From positions 992,001 through 1,056,000 of the forward strand of contig NZ_OZ034691.1 in NCBI RefSeq assembly GCF_964026725.1: 64,000 nt of DNA, in the 5' to 3' direction. A program made the translations under genes and the position numbers. The notes beneath the pieces are model-generated. The model made no database searches and was not told the origin of the DNA. It saw only the letters and a program-made list of their open reading frames with translations. Shown one piece after another: positions 46,619-56,808 of the stretch. Positions within the stretch are counted from its first letter, which is position 1; every line of letters begins with the position of its first letter. This DNA is from Wolbachia endosymbiont (group B) of Germaria angustata (lineage in GTDB: Bacteria > Pseudomonadota > Alphaproteobacteria > Rickettsiales > Anaplasmataceae).

Positions 46619-47529
46619 CGAATTGCTTTTTCTTCAAATGCATTCCATAGTTCTTTTTCTAGTGATTTACTATACAACTTATTGATATAAACTACTCCCG
46701 TAGGCGAAGTTGTGTTAATTTCAAGAAGGAAATTATCTATAATATCAATGCCAACGAATATTAGCCCTCTTTTCTTTAGCTCAGGACCAATTTTATTACA
46801 TATTTCGTTGTCTCTATCATTCATTTGGGCAGGCTCAAAACTTGCTCCGAGTCTCAAATTTGTTCTGATTTCTCCGCTAGATTTTGGAACTCGCTTCATT
46901 ACTCCTATTGGCTTTCCATCCAGTAGCATTATTCTTTTATCTGTATTTATCTTTTTACAAAATGCTTGTGCAATTACAGGACATTCATATTTTGCAATCA
47001 TGAGATCGACTACCACTTGAATGCTATTTTGGTCTTGTATTCTTATTACGTCATTTCCTCCATAGCTATATAGTGGTTTCAAGATGATATCTTGATAGTC
47101 GTGACAAAAATTTCTAATCATCGATATATTTTCAGTGATCAAAGTTGGAGGAATTAGCTCTGGAAATAGTGAAGTAATTAATTTTTCAGGACAGTTTCTT
47201 ATTTCTGTTGGATTATTTATTACTAACGCAGTAGTCTTTTCTAAGATATAGGTTGTTGTAATGTACCGCATATCAAATGGTGGATTCTGTCTGATAAATA
47301 TGATATCCATTTCATTTAGGTTGATTACTACATCCTCTTTTGAAATGAAGCTACAATCATCAACGCTGACTTTCTGAGCAAGGGCAATTGGCTGATTTAA
47401 CTTGAGTGCTAAATTATTAGGTACATAAACAAAAATTTCGTACCTTCTTCTTTGCGCTTCTTTTATTAATGAAAATGTAGTATCAGCTTCAAAATTTATA
47501 CTTTCATCCATCTGAAAAGCTACTTTCAT
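46603..47529 (-). CDS. gshB: glutathione synthetase
   Basis: ATP-grasp enzyme joining gamma-glutamylcysteine and glycine. It has 308 residues with MKVAFQMDESINFEADTTFS, DIIFIRQNPPFDMRYITTTY, ILKPLYSYGGNDVIRIQ, RTNLRLGASFEPAQMNDRD and LLEINTTSPTGVV. gshA is not in this window. The 3' end overlaps murG in a convergent arrangement. Confidence 0.95.
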   Translation of the reverse strand: MKVAFQMDESINFEADTTFSLIKEAQRRRYEIFVYVPNNLALKLNQPIALAQKVSVDDCSFISKEDVVINLNEMDIIFIRQNPPFDMRYITTTYILEKTTALVINNPTEIRNCPEKLITSLFPELIPPTLITENISMIRNFCHDYQDIILKPLYSYGGNDVIRIQDQNSIQVVVDLMIAKYECPVIAQAFCKKINTDKRIMLLDGKPIGVMKRVPKSSGEIRTNLRLGASFEPAQMNDRDNEICNKIGPELKKRGLIFVGIDIIDNFLLEINTTSPTGVVYINKLYSKSLEKELWNAFEEKAIRQLSS

Positions 47530-47580
47530 TTATCCTCCCTTCCTATTACAATATAATATAGTACCATAAAAGTGTTAATA

Positions 47581-48060
47581 ATGGAGCAAAGTATGGAATT
47601 AACAATAGGAAATAATGCACCTGATTTTAGCTTGCCAACAGATTCTGGTGAGATTTTATCACTGAGTGAATTTTTTAATAAAAAAAATGTAGTTCTTTAT
47701 TTTTATCCTAAAGACGATACTCCGGGCTGCACAATGGAGGCAAAAGGCTTTAGAGACAATATAGAAAATTTTTCTTCTCTTGACACAGTGATAATTGGTG
47801 TATCAAAAGATAGCGCTAAGTGCCACGCTAACTTCAAAGCAAAATATTCTCTGCCATTTTCTTTAGTTTCTGATGAAAATGCTGAAATGTTGGAAAAGTA
47901 TGGTGTTTGGGTAGAGAAAAGTATGTTTGGCAAAAAGTATATGGGAGTAGAGCGTACTACTTTTTTAATAGATAAAAAAGGCAAAGTAGTGAAGATTTGG
48001 AAAAATGTAAAAGTGAGTGGACATGTTGATGAGGTTTTAGAGGAAGTAAGCAGAATATAA
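47581..48060 (+). CDS. bcp: thioredoxin-dependent peroxiredoxin (Bcp/PrxQ)
   Basis: Peroxide-detoxifying thiol peroxidase of the Bcp group. The ATG at 47581 gives about 159 residues; an upstream GTG at 47572 is possible. The peroxidatic Cys lies in KDDTPGCTMEAKGFRD. The resolving Cys found five residues later in E. coli Bcp is replaced here, so it may act as a 1-Cys type or use another Cys. recF begins 8 bases after the stop. Confidence 0.93.
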   Translation: MEQSMELTIGNNAPDFSLPTDSGEILSLSEFFNKKNVVLYFYPKDDTPGCTMEAKGFRDNIENFSSLDTVIIGVSKDSAKCHANFKAKYSLPFSLVSDENAEMLEKYGVWVEKSMFGKKYMGVERTTFLIDKKGKVVKIWKNVKVSGHVDEVLEEVSRI

Positions 48061-48068
48061 ATTAAAGA

Positions 48069-49148
48069 ATGGCTACCCATTGCTATATAAAAAAATTGAA
48101 ATTACATAATTTCCGTAGTCATTCAAATTTCGAACTGGATTTAGACGATAGATCGGTTGTAATAACTGGTCAAAATGGTATTGGTAAAACTAATATACTT
48201 GAAGCAATCTCATTGCTTGCTAAAAGTAATGGCATGAAAAAAGTAAAAATTAGTGAGATGCAAAATAGACTCAGTAATGAAGATTGGGCAGTGCATTATG
48301 ACTTTTTTAATGGAACATACTTTAACTCAATTGGTATAGGAAAGAATCTTAATAATAAACTAATACAAATTGATGGAAAAACACAATCAAGTTATTCATC
48401 TCTGTATAGAACATCCAATGTAATATGGCTCATTCCACAAATGGACTATATTCTTCTTAATTCTCCGAGCGACAGATTAAAATTTTTAGACCGTATCGTC
48501 TCACTATTTGAAGAAAATTACACTTATTGCTATATGAAATACAGGAAAGCTAAACATGAGCGAAGTAAACTGCTTAGAGAGAATATTTTAGACGGAAATT
48601 GGCTCTCTAGCCTTGAAAATGTCATGGCTACCAATGCAGTTGATATTTTACGTATGCGTTTGTCTGTTTTAAAAATACTACAGGGCACAATTGATAACCA
48701 TTCTTGTGAGTTTTTTCCAAAGGCAAGTTTGAAATTTAGCAGTCAGCTAACTTTGAACGATACTGCAGAATATTTTCAGAATCGTCTAAAGGAAAACAGA
48801 GAAAAAGACTCATTAACTGGTAGAGTAACCTTTTCTGTACATAATGATAATTTTCGGGTTTTTTGCCAAAAAGGGGACATGCCAATAAATCTTTGTTCTA
48901 CTGGAGAGCAAAAGCTATTACTGCTTTCTATCATCTTATCCAGTGTAAAAGCAAGGTGTATTCATTACAATAAAGCACCTCTTCTTCTGCTTGACGATAT
49001 AATGTCGCATCTGGATAAAGATTACAGAAAGGTGTTAATGGAGGAGGTGTTAAGCATTCAATGTCAAACTTGGATAACCGACGTAAATCAAGATAATTTC
49101 AATAACTATCTTTGCTCTTTCAAGTTTGTTGAATTATCAAGTAAATAA
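48069..49148 (+). CDS. recF: DNA replication/repair protein RecF
   Basis: SMC-like ATPase that helps load RecA at gapped DNA. The 359-residue protein has Walker A GQNGIGKTNILEAIS near the N-terminus, the signature CSTGEQKLLLLSIILSS, and Walker B APLLLLDDIMSHLD. It is closely spaced after bcp and convergent with lysC. Confidence 0.95.
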   Translation: MATHCYIKKLKLHNFRSHSNFELDLDDRSVVITGQNGIGKTNILEAISLLAKSNGMKKVKISEMQNRLSNEDWAVHYDFFNGTYFNSIGIGKNLNNKLIQIDGKTQSSYSSLYRTSNVIWLIPQMDYILLNSPSDRLKFLDRIVSLFEENYTYCYMKYRKAKHERSKLLRENILDGNWLSSLENVMATNAVDILRMRLSVLKILQGTIDNHSCEFFPKASLKFSSQLTLNDTAEYFQNRLKENREKDSLTGRVTFSVHNDNFRVFCQKGDMPINLCSTGEQKLLLLSIILSSVKARCIHYNKAPLLLLDDIMSHLDKDYRKVLMEEVLSIQCQTWITDVNQDNFNNYLCSFKFVELSSK

Positions 49149-49165
49149 ATTTCAAGCGTGCTGTC

Positions 49166-50326
49166 TCATACATCAAGCTCATATTCGGTATGTAAATCTC
49201 TAATTAAAGCCTCAGCGTGTTTTTTTTGAACAACTATACTGATCTTGATTTCGGACATTGTGACAGCAAGTATTTCTATCTTTTTTTTGCTTAAAACCTT
49301 GAGTGTGCGGTACATCACTTCAGTATTAGACATAATACCAATACCAATTATTGAAATTTTAGCTATATTATTGTTTACGACATAATTTTCATTTTTGTTC
49401 AATAACTTTGTCATTAAATCAACATCAAATTTAGAAATCAAAAAGCTTGACCCATGTATCATGTCAACTTTAACGTTTGCTCCTGCTATATCTCTTAAAG
49501 TATCCAGAGTATTTGCAAAGTTAGTAAAAGTTACAAGAGCTTCGTGAGTGCTATAAGTTATTCCAGTAATTAAGTATCTTTCCAATACATCCTTTTCGTG
49601 TAGTACTGTAGTGCCTTCTACTTCCTCAAAAGTGGATAACACTTGCACCTTAATATTATGCTTCATTGCAAGTTGTACTGAACGATTATGCAATATTTTA
49701 GCACCAGATGACGACATCTCCAATATTTCATTGTAAGAGATAGATTTAAGCTTGCGTGCCCTTGGAACAATTTTTGGGTCTGCTGTATATATTCCGTCAA
49801 TATCAGTAAAAATTTCACAAGTCCTAATACCAAAGACTACAGCAAAGGCAATTGCTGAGATGTCAGATCCTCCTCTACCAAAAGTAGTGATTCTATCATC
49901 GTATATACCCTGAAAACCAGCAATGATTGCAGCAGTATAACCCTCAGCAAAAGATCTTTTTACATGGTCAATTTTTATCTTTTTTATTTTAGACTCAGAA
50001 TAAAAATTATCCGTTAGAATTGGTAACTGCCAGGCGAGCCATGATTTAGCATTAACTCCAACAGACAGAAGAGTGATAGCTAATAACCCGCAAGAGATTT
50101 GTTCTCCTGCTGAAAGCAGGACATCATACTCTGATAACTCTTGTCTACAATTTAAATTTGAAATTTTCCTGGCTTGAAAAGCCATTTGGTCAGTGAATCC
50201 TGCAGCAGCAGATACAACAGCAATTACATTATAACCTTTTTCAATATCGTTTTTTATTAGATTTGCAACTCGATTTAAGTCAGTTAGCGAAGTACCACCA
50301 AATTTTTTTATTATTATTTTGTTCAT
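49166..50326 (-). CDS. lysC: aspartate kinase
   Basis: Phosphorylates aspartate, the first step towards diaminopimelate/lysine and threonine. It has 386 residues. The kinase domain has IIKKFGGTSLTDLNRV, VVSAAAGFTDQM, TFGRGGSDISAIAFAVVFG and EIFTDIDGIYTADPKIVPRA. Two C-terminal ACT domains start near 255. DAP is needed for the peptidoglycan peptide, linking this gene to murF. Confidence 0.95.
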   Translation of the reverse strand: MNKIIIKKFGGTSLTDLNRVANLIKNDIEKGYNVIAVVSAAAGFTDQMAFQARKISNLNCRQELSEYDVLLSAGEQISCGLLAITLLSVGVNAKSWLAWQLPILTDNFYSESKIKKIKIDHVKRSFAEGYTAAIIAGFQGIYDDRITTFGRGGSDISAIAFAVVFGIRTCEIFTDIDGIYTADPKIVPRARKLKSISYNEILEMSSSGAKILHNRSVQLAMKHNIKVQVLSTFEEVEGTTVLHEKDVLERYLITGITYSTHEALVTFTNFANTLDTLRDIAGANVKVDMIHGSSFLISKFDVDLMTKLLNKNENYVVNNNIAKISIIGIGIMSNTEVMYRTLKVLSKKKIEILAVTMSEIKISIVVQKKHAEALIRDLHTEYELDV

Positions 50327-50415
50327 AGTTACAATAAGGTCAATTTCACCTTTCTAGAGAGTATAGTTGCTTAATTAAATGTGTTTTTCTGGTCACTAAT
50401 TAAAGTGATAGAGGA

Positions 50416-52143
50416 TTATTCATCTTTATCACTACCAAGGTCTTTTAACATACTGTAGTTGCCTTTTCTGAATTTACCTTTTAAAGATGTAACTCCGCTT
50501 TCGCTAATACCACTTAAACTTAATGCTGCTCCACCTAGCTGCAATCCAATTTCAGACGTTTCGGGAATAACTTTACTAGCCCCTAGATCTTTATAAACCT
50601 CCACATTATTCAAATCTGGTAAACGTATTATAATATTTACATGCGGGAAGTTTGTTGCAACTAGAGAAACTATTTTCTTTATAGTGACTTCGTTCTTTAT
50701 TGAAACCACAAGAGCTTGAGCTCTTTCTATTCCTACTGATTTTAAAATTTCATATCTTGTAGCATCTCCAAGATATATAGGGAAACTGTCATTTTTTCCT
50801 TCTTTCACTATTTTTGATTGAATATCTACAACAACATAACTTAAATGCTCTGCAGTAAGCATTTTCGTTACCATATATCCCACTCTACCAAACCCGGCAA
50901 CTATTACGTGGTTATAAAGATCTTGTGTGTCTGTTTCGATTGCTTCATCGTCTAGTATTATTTTTTCAGTGCTAAATGAATTTGCTATCCAGTCTCCTAT
51001 TCCCGATAAAAGAGGAGTAAAAGCCATAGTTACTGTAGTTACCATCATAAGCACTTGAGCGATTTCACTTGATAGTACATCTAATTCATCTGCTAAACGG
51101 AATAAAATAAATGCAAATTCACCGCCTTGTGCAAGCAGTAATCCAGCTTGTATTGCAGGTGCACTTCTAAATCCAAAAAATCTACACAATGTATATATAA
51201 TGGACGTCTTTAAAACGATAAGGATAATTGATAATAAAGTAACGAGTGGTAACTTATTGAGTAAAAGGTCAATATCAATAGACATGCCAACAGTCATAAA
51301 GAATAAACCAAGAAATAAGTCTTTAAATGGCAATACTGCATGCTCTACCGAATTCCTGTGTTCTGTTTCTGCAACTAGTAACCCAGCAACAAATGCGCCT
51401 AATGCCATTGATAAATGAAATTGTTCAGTAATAAATGCTGATCCTAATATTATCAGAAGTGTTGTTGATATAAAGATTTCATTACTCTCCATTTTGGCAA
51501 TAACCGAAAACAATGGCCTCAGTAATAACCTACCAGTTACGAATATCAACACCAATGCAATAGCTGCTTGCACTAATGAGCCTGCCAACGAGCTTATTAA
51601 GCTGTGTTCAGAATTGCCAGTAAGCAGGGGCACTAGTACTATTAGAGGTACCACTGCAAAGTCCTGCATTAGTAGCACTGCTATTGACAATCTACCAACT
51701 TGGCTTGCTTGAGAACCCTTTTCTTGCAGAACCTGCAACACTATTGCTGTTGAGGATAGTGCAAGTCCACCACCGATAACTGCTGCCATGTTTGTATTTA
51801 CTCCAAAGGCAAGAGCAATGCACCATATTGCTATCATGGTAACTATAACTTGAAGGGAACCAAACCCAAACACATGCCTACGCATAGCGATAAGGCGTTC
51901 AAATGTCAATTCAAGACCTATAATGAACAATAGGAAAACTACGCCAAACTCTGCAAAGTTATCCATTACTTCAACTGAATTTATCAGATTAAACCCATGA
52001 GAACCAATCAACGCACCTGCAACAAAGTAACCAAGCACTGGGCTAATATTCATTTTCCAAAACGCTATGACTATAAACACAGCAGCAGAGAGTAAAATTA
52101 TAATATCAAACAAATGCTGAGAACCGCTGTGCATAATATTCAA
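50416..52143 (-). CDS. kefB: KefB-type monovalent cation:proton antiporter (CPA2) with TrkA-N
   Basis: Inner-membrane antiporter of 575 residues. About 12 hydrophobic helices fill residues 10-390 (for example LGYFVAGALIGSHGFNLIN and GGGLALSSTAIVLQVLQEKG), and a cytosolic TrkA-N Rossmann domain follows (VIVAGFGRVGYMVTKML). It likely exports K+ or Na+ against protons, and may be glutathione-gated as in Kef proteins, which is inference. The start is TTG at 52143, overlapping the stop of the thioredoxin-like gene (TTGA), or ATG at 52134. Confidence 0.9.
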   Translation of the reverse strand: MNIMHSGSQHLFDIIILLSAAVFIVIAFWKMNISPVLGYFVAGALIGSHGFNLINSVEVMDNFAEFGVVFLLFIIGLELTFERLIAMRRHVFGFGSLQVIVTMIAIWCIALAFGVNTNMAAVIGGGLALSSTAIVLQVLQEKGSQASQVGRLSIAVLLMQDFAVVPLIVLVPLLTGNSEHSLISSLAGSLVQAAIALVLIFVTGRLLLRPLFSVIAKMESNEIFISTTLLIILGSAFITEQFHLSMALGAFVAGLLVAETEHRNSVEHAVLPFKDLFLGLFFMTVGMSIDIDLLLNKLPLVTLLSIILIVLKTSIIYTLCRFFGFRSAPAIQAGLLLAQGGEFAFILFRLADELDVLSSEIAQVLMMVTTVTMAFTPLLSGIGDWIANSFSTEKIILDDEAIETDTQDLYNHVIVAGFGRVGYMVTKMLTAEHLSYVVVDIQSKIVKEGKNDSFPIYLGDATRYEILKSVGIERAQALVVSIKNEVTIKKIVSLVATNFPHVNIIIRLPDLNNVEVYKDLGASKVIPETSEIGLQLGGAALSLSGISESGVTSLKGKFRKGNYSMLKDLGSDKDE

Positions 52144-52712
52144 CCTGTAGAATTAGACCATTTTATTGAACAACCAACGCTTGATTTTTGGTCAACTGGA
52201 GGATTGCTAGTTTCTGCAATAAATTTCATGGCTTGAAATAAATCACTACTTCCTACTTCGTAATTTTGAACTTTCTCTTTTTTTGTGTTGTAAAAACGCC
52301 CGCGATAGCAGAGGGCTAGTTTGGAATTAAAGCCAAAAAAATCAGGGGTACAAACAGCACCATACTCTTTAGCTACTTCTTGGTTATTGTCAATCAAATA
52401 TGGAAATGTAAACTTATTTTCCTTGGCAAAATTAATCATGTTTTCAAAGGAGTCTTCTGGGTACTCATTTACATCATTTGGCATGATTGCAACGGTGTTT
52501 ACCTGATAATCTTTTTTTAACAAATTAACATCGCTTACTAGATTGCTAATAATTGATTGAACGTAAGGACAGTGATTGCATATAAACATTACAATGAGAC
52601 CATTTTCCCCATAGCAGTCACTTAATGTATAATATTTGTTACCCACTCCCAGGAGATTGAAATTCTTTGCAGTAAAGTCTAAATTTATCTTAGGAGTGTC
52701 TAGCGTAACCAT
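52140..52712 (-). CDS. thioredoxin-fold protein (AhpC/TSA-like, thiol oxidoreductase)
   Basis: A 190-residue thioredoxin-fold protein of the DUF-type found with many proteobacterial redox genes. The candidate active site is FICNHCPYVQSI (C-x-x-C). Downstream YGAVCTPDFFGFN provides the cis-Pro-like TP and a further Cys. No signal peptide is visible, so it is probably cytosolic. It is translationally coupled to the antiporter by a 4-base overlap. The substrate is unknown. Confidence 0.85.
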   Translation of the reverse strand: MVTLDTPKINLDFTAKNFNLLGVGNKYYTLSDCYGENGLIVMFICNHCPYVQSIISNLVSDVNLLKKDYQVNTVAIMPNDVNEYPEDSFENMINFAKENKFTFPYLIDNNQEVAKEYGAVCTPDFFGFNSKLALCYRGRFYNTKKEKVQNYEVGSSDLFQAMKFIAETSNPPVDQKSSVGCSIKWSNSTG

Positions 52713-52813
52713 AGCTAATAGAGATTGTATACCATAATTTATGATCTTATTGCTTAAATGTCAAATGGTTTCTATGTAAACTGTTTGCATTTAGCATTGT
52801 AATTATAAAATTT

Positions 52814-53407
52814 ATGTTCATAACCTTCGAAGGAATAGATGGTTCTGGTAAAACAACACAGTCTGAGTTACTTGCAAATTATTTCAAGCAAATTCACGGT
52901 GAAAATAATGTCGTATTGACTAGAGAACCAGGTGGTACTGATTTTGCAGAAAAAATAAGAGGATTACTACTTAAGGATAATATTGATCCTATTTCTGAAC
53001 TCTTGCTGCTTATCTCGATGAGGCACGAACATATGAAAAAATTAATATTGCCAGCTCTTTTAGAAGGGAAAATAGTGATTTGTGATCGGTTTATTGACTC
53101 AACTATTGCGTATCAAGGGTATGGACTAGGTGTTGACTTGAGTCTAATAAGAGACTTACACAAATTAGTGGAAATTAAATATCCAGATATCACATTTATT
53201 TTAGATATTGATGTTCAAGTTGGACTCAGCAGAGCAAAAGACAAAAATAAATATGAAGAGATGAACGTTGATTTTTATAATAAAGTTCGAGAAGGATTTC
53301 AAGAAATAGCTAAAAAAGAACCCAACAGGTGCAGTGTTATTACTAAAATTGAAACAAAAAGTGATAATCACGTACAAAATGAAATTATTGATATTGCAAA
53401 AACTTAG
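52814..53407 (+). CDS. tmk: thymidylate kinase
   Basis: Phosphorylates dTMP to dTDP. The 197-residue protein has P-loop FEGIDGSGKTTQSELL, the DRX motif VICDRFIDSTIAYQGYG, and the LTREPGGTDFAEKIR substrate-binding loop. The LID region carries few Arg. It is divergent from the thioredoxin-like gene and convergent with the hypothetical membrane protein. Confidence 0.95.
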   Translation: MFITFEGIDGSGKTTQSELLANYFKQIHGENNVVLTREPGGTDFAEKIRGLLLKDNIDPISELLLLISMRHEHMKKLILPALLEGKIVICDRFIDSTIAYQGYGLGVDLSLIRDLHKLVEIKYPDITFILDIDVQVGLSRAKDKNKYEEMNVDFYNKVREGFQEIAKKEPNRCSVITKIETKSDNHVQNEIIDIAKT

Positions 53408-53432
53408 CTACACGCATTGAACTTTTGCTAGT

Positions 53433-54113
53433 TTAAACAGTTACCATACCAGCCTGTAGCAAAAAATTGTCAATTTTAGGTGACATTATTTCATATGAAA
53501 GACTCTCTTTTTGATTATCTAAAAAACTTTGTATTTCATTTTTAGGTTTTTCACTTATTGTTCTATATATTCTTGCGCGATTAATTAGCTCATTTCTAAT
53601 ATTCTTATTGCTTGCTTCAGTTATGGTAAAAAATTGATCAAAGTGATTTAACAGATCCTCGTCTTTTATCGAGGATGCAACGCTATCAATGTCTCTTACA
53701 TATAAAGCAAGTTTGTGCGCTTTGCTACGATCCTCAAAACAAAGATTAATCAGTACGTTACAAAACTTACTTTTTGTAATATCTCTTGTTTCTGCTAGCA
53801 AAGATTCGATCTCGTCTTGGCAACGCACCCTCTTAACTGATTCAGCAGGTTCAACCATACCAAGAACATTCTCTACTACATACTTTTTCTCACAACCAAA
53901 AAGAAACGTATAATATCCCATAGATAGGGTCAAAAGAAGGAATATAGCTGGAAGCAAGAAAGGAGCAAGTACATTTTGCGATCCAGGAAAGATAAACCAA
54001 ACAGCAGTTGCTGCTGATACAGCTAAAAATAACCCTGACATAACGAGTTTTATTTTTCTTCTGTATCCGTTATCAATAACTGTATTTATGCCAATAAAAG
54101 CTACATCAACCAT
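53433..54113 (-). CDS. hypothetical membrane protein
   Basis: A 226-residue protein with two adjacent hydrophobic segments (LVMSGLFLAVSAATAVWFIF and VLAPFLLPAIFLLLTLSMGY, residues 23-70) and a C-terminal soluble domain rich in charged helices. No family is recognised. The hairpin-like membrane pair with a cytosolic tail recalls small effector or Inc-like proteins, but nothing in the sequence proves export. Confidence 0.65.
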   Translation of the reverse strand: MVDVAFIGINTVIDNGYRRKIKLVMSGLFLAVSAATAVWFIFPGSQNVLAPFLLPAIFLLLTLSMGYYTFLFGCEKKYVVENVLGMVEPAESVKRVRCQDEIESLLAETRDITKSKFCNVLINLCFEDRSKAHKLALYVRDIDSVASSIKDEDLLNHFDQFFTITEASNKNIRNELINRARIYRTISEKPKNEIQSFLDNQKESLSYEIMSPKIDNFLLQAGMVTV

Positions 54114-54221
54114 TGCTCATACCTCACTAAAAGTAATATTAGCTTAATAATAGCATTGTTGTGATAAGAAATCAATATTATGAATATTTTAATTAATTTA
54201 TAAAATCATCCAACCAAATAG

Positions 54222-54372
54222 AAAAAAGGCAAAAGAAGTCCCGAATAGCGAGTTTTAATAATTTAAATTGATAATGTACTAACAAGCGTGATTTGGCTAA
54301 ATGTAGAAAAAATAAAAAAGACATGCAGCCACTATAATTTAATGTAATTCACCAATAAATACCTTAAGTTTT
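54222..54372. repeat. dispersed ~150-bp repeat, copy 2
   Basis: Direct-orientation partner of 43463-43614, with the same ordered blocks (AAAAAAGGCAAAAGAAGTCC, TAGCGAGTTTTAATAATTTA, ACATGCAGCC). It lies between the hypothetical membrane gene and tRNA-Met. The rest of the 54114-54480 gap shows no gene. Confidence 0.8.
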
Positions 54373-54477
54373 TTACTGAATGTTGCGATTGAGCCTACAG
54401 GTCAAAAACAAGCTTTGAGTCAGAAATACCATTGCTATTATAATAAGAGAAATCGCGATGTTTGTACAATTGAAAGA

Positions 54478-54554
<77 letters not shown>

Positions 54555-54650
54555 TCGTTGCTTATTTATTATTATATGCGTAATAATAATAAATAAAAGA
54601 ATAAAATCACACTATTACATATATTTATATATCTATTAACCTTTCTTAAC

Positions 54651-56763
54651 ATGATGGTAAATTATATACATAACAATCTGTGCAATGAAAAATATAACTT
54701 GATATTGTGGTTCCCTGTTTTTCAGTGTGCAGGAATTTTAACATATTTCTCATTAAATTTTGAACCAAGCTGTGCTTTCACTATATCTATTTTTCTCTTG
54801 CTTTCACCTATACTAATTCTGATTGCAACATTATACAGGAAGTGCGTAATATTATGCATTTCTTTAATTGCAGTGCTCATAGGATTTACAACCAGCAAAT
54901 TCAGAACAGATTCAGTTAATACTCACATTCTTGATAATGAAAGGTATGTGAAAGATATTGTTGCTACAGTGAAGGATATTAATAACAGGGGCTCATACAA
55001 ACAATTTCTGCTTTCTGTCTCTACTACCTCAAAATCCTCTCCTGTCATCCCAGTACTTGATACTGGGATCCAGAAAAAAAAGATATGGATTCCAGCGTTA
55101 CGCGCTGGAATGACACCGTATAGAGCTCTAGATAACATCAGAATATCAGTTAGAACTAAAGTGGAAGAAGGCATAAAAATAGGCGATCAAGTAAAATTAT
55201 CAGCAAAACTCTTTCCTCCAAAAATTGCGCCTTCGGAATATGCATATGATTTTGCAAGAATAGCATATTATCAGAAAATAAGTGCAACAGGCTTTGCAAC
55301 AAGCAAAATAGTCCTGTACAAAAAGGCTGAAGCAAGAAAATTTCAAGAGTATATAGAATCTTTCCGTCAATATATCTATGAAAACCTACAGCAAAATACC
55401 AAAAAGCCACACGCGGACATAATCTCTGCATTATTAATTGGCAAAAAAGACGGGATAGATCAAAAAACTATGAATGCGATACGAGATTCAGGTATAGCAC
55501 ATTTATTCGCTATATCTGGTTTACATTTATCGTTTGTTGCTGGTCTATTTTTTATAGTATTCCGTAATTTATTTGCAATATCTGAAACTTTGACTCTTAA
55601 ATATAACACTAAAAAAAATATCTGCATTCTTTACTATCTTGCCAACTACCTTTTATTTGTTGATTACCGGTATGCAAATTTCTGCTCAGCGTGCCTACAT
55701 CATGGTGATCTTGGTACTTGTTGCAATAATCATAGAAAGGAAATATCGAGGATTAATAGCAATTGCGTTTGCTGCTTCGGTGATACTCATAGTGGAGCCA
55801 GAAGCAATCTTAAAGCCAGGTTTTCAAATGTCATTTTCTGCTGTTTTGGCACTAGTTGCCAGCTATCAGATCAATGCTAATAAGTTATTCAAAATAAAAA
55901 TAATAAAATATTTTGTGTCGATAATGATCAGCTCAATAATAGCAAGTTTAGCAACTGTTCCGTACACAATATACAATTTTAACTATTTTTCAATCAGTGG
56001 CATTATCACAAATTTGATTGCTATACCAATAATTACACTCATTATTATTCCACTTGGAATAATCTATGTTTTATTGATTCCTTTAGGTACTCAGTGGATT
56101 ATAACGCCTCTCATGGAACGCCCAATTGACAGCGTTTTATATATAACAAACGCAATTGCCAGTCTTCAGTATTTGGTTATTCCTATTCGCACTTTTCCTG
56201 CCTCATTAATTATTATAATAACGCTTGGGCTATTATGGTTATGCTTGTGGGAAAGGAATTGGCGTTTCTTTGGAATTTTCTTTATTGTGCTAGGTATTTT
56301 CTCTAGCGCTATGTATACAACTCCTGACATTCTAGTCAGTGCTGATAATCTTGCTGTAAAAGAAGATGACAATTTACTATATTCCCTTACTAGAAAAAAC
56401 AGAAATTTTGTTGTCAAAACGTGGGCAAAGCAAAACGGGCAGAATCAAATTGTGAATCATACTAAATTCAGTAATTCAAACAAAAGGCTAAAATGTAATG
56501 ATTATGACTGTACATATAATAAAGGAAATAATAAGTCAGTGTTGCTAGCTCATAAAAGAGAAGATATTTTAGAAAATTGTAACAATGTCGATCTAGTAAT
56601 TCAGTTAAGCAAGTTTAACTATCCAGCTTGCAATACTAAAATCATCAAATACTCTGACTTAGAGGCATATGGCACACACTCTGTTTGGCTAGCAAATAGT
56701 GGCATAAAGGTTAGCAAAGTCCGTTCTAATCGTCCTTGGCATAAGCCAAAAACTTGTTTTTAA
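54651..56763 (+). pseudogene. comEC: ComEC/Rec2-type DNA uptake channel, frameshifted at poly-A
   Basis: Two frames make one gene. The first (54651-55880) has an N-terminal membrane region and the Competence-domain motif SGIAHLFAISGLHLSFVAGL. At an A8 run (55611-55618) the frame is lost; removing one A continues SAFFTILPTTFYLLITGMQI into the second frame (55639-56763), with SAQRAYIMVILVL, KPGFQMSFSAVLALVASY and a soluble C-terminus. A palindromic element is inserted in frame at 55042-55116. No metallo-beta-lactamase domain is present. It may be a pseudogene or be rescued by slippage. Confidence 0.85.
55042..55116. repeat. palindromic element inserted in frame within comEC
   Basis: Arms CTGTCATCCCAGTACTTGAT with ACTGGGATCC (55042-55071) and GGATTCCAGCGTTACGCGCT with GGAATGACAC (55088-55116) pair, and each arm is also self-palindromic. 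Read in the comEC frame it adds about 25 residues (VIPVLDTGIQKKKIWIPALR) without a stop. It is the same family as the intergenic copies at 14581 and 28815. Confidence 0.85.
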
Positions 56764-56808
56764 AGTATCATTTATATATAATTACTTAATTAGGATGCAA
56801 GGAAATTT

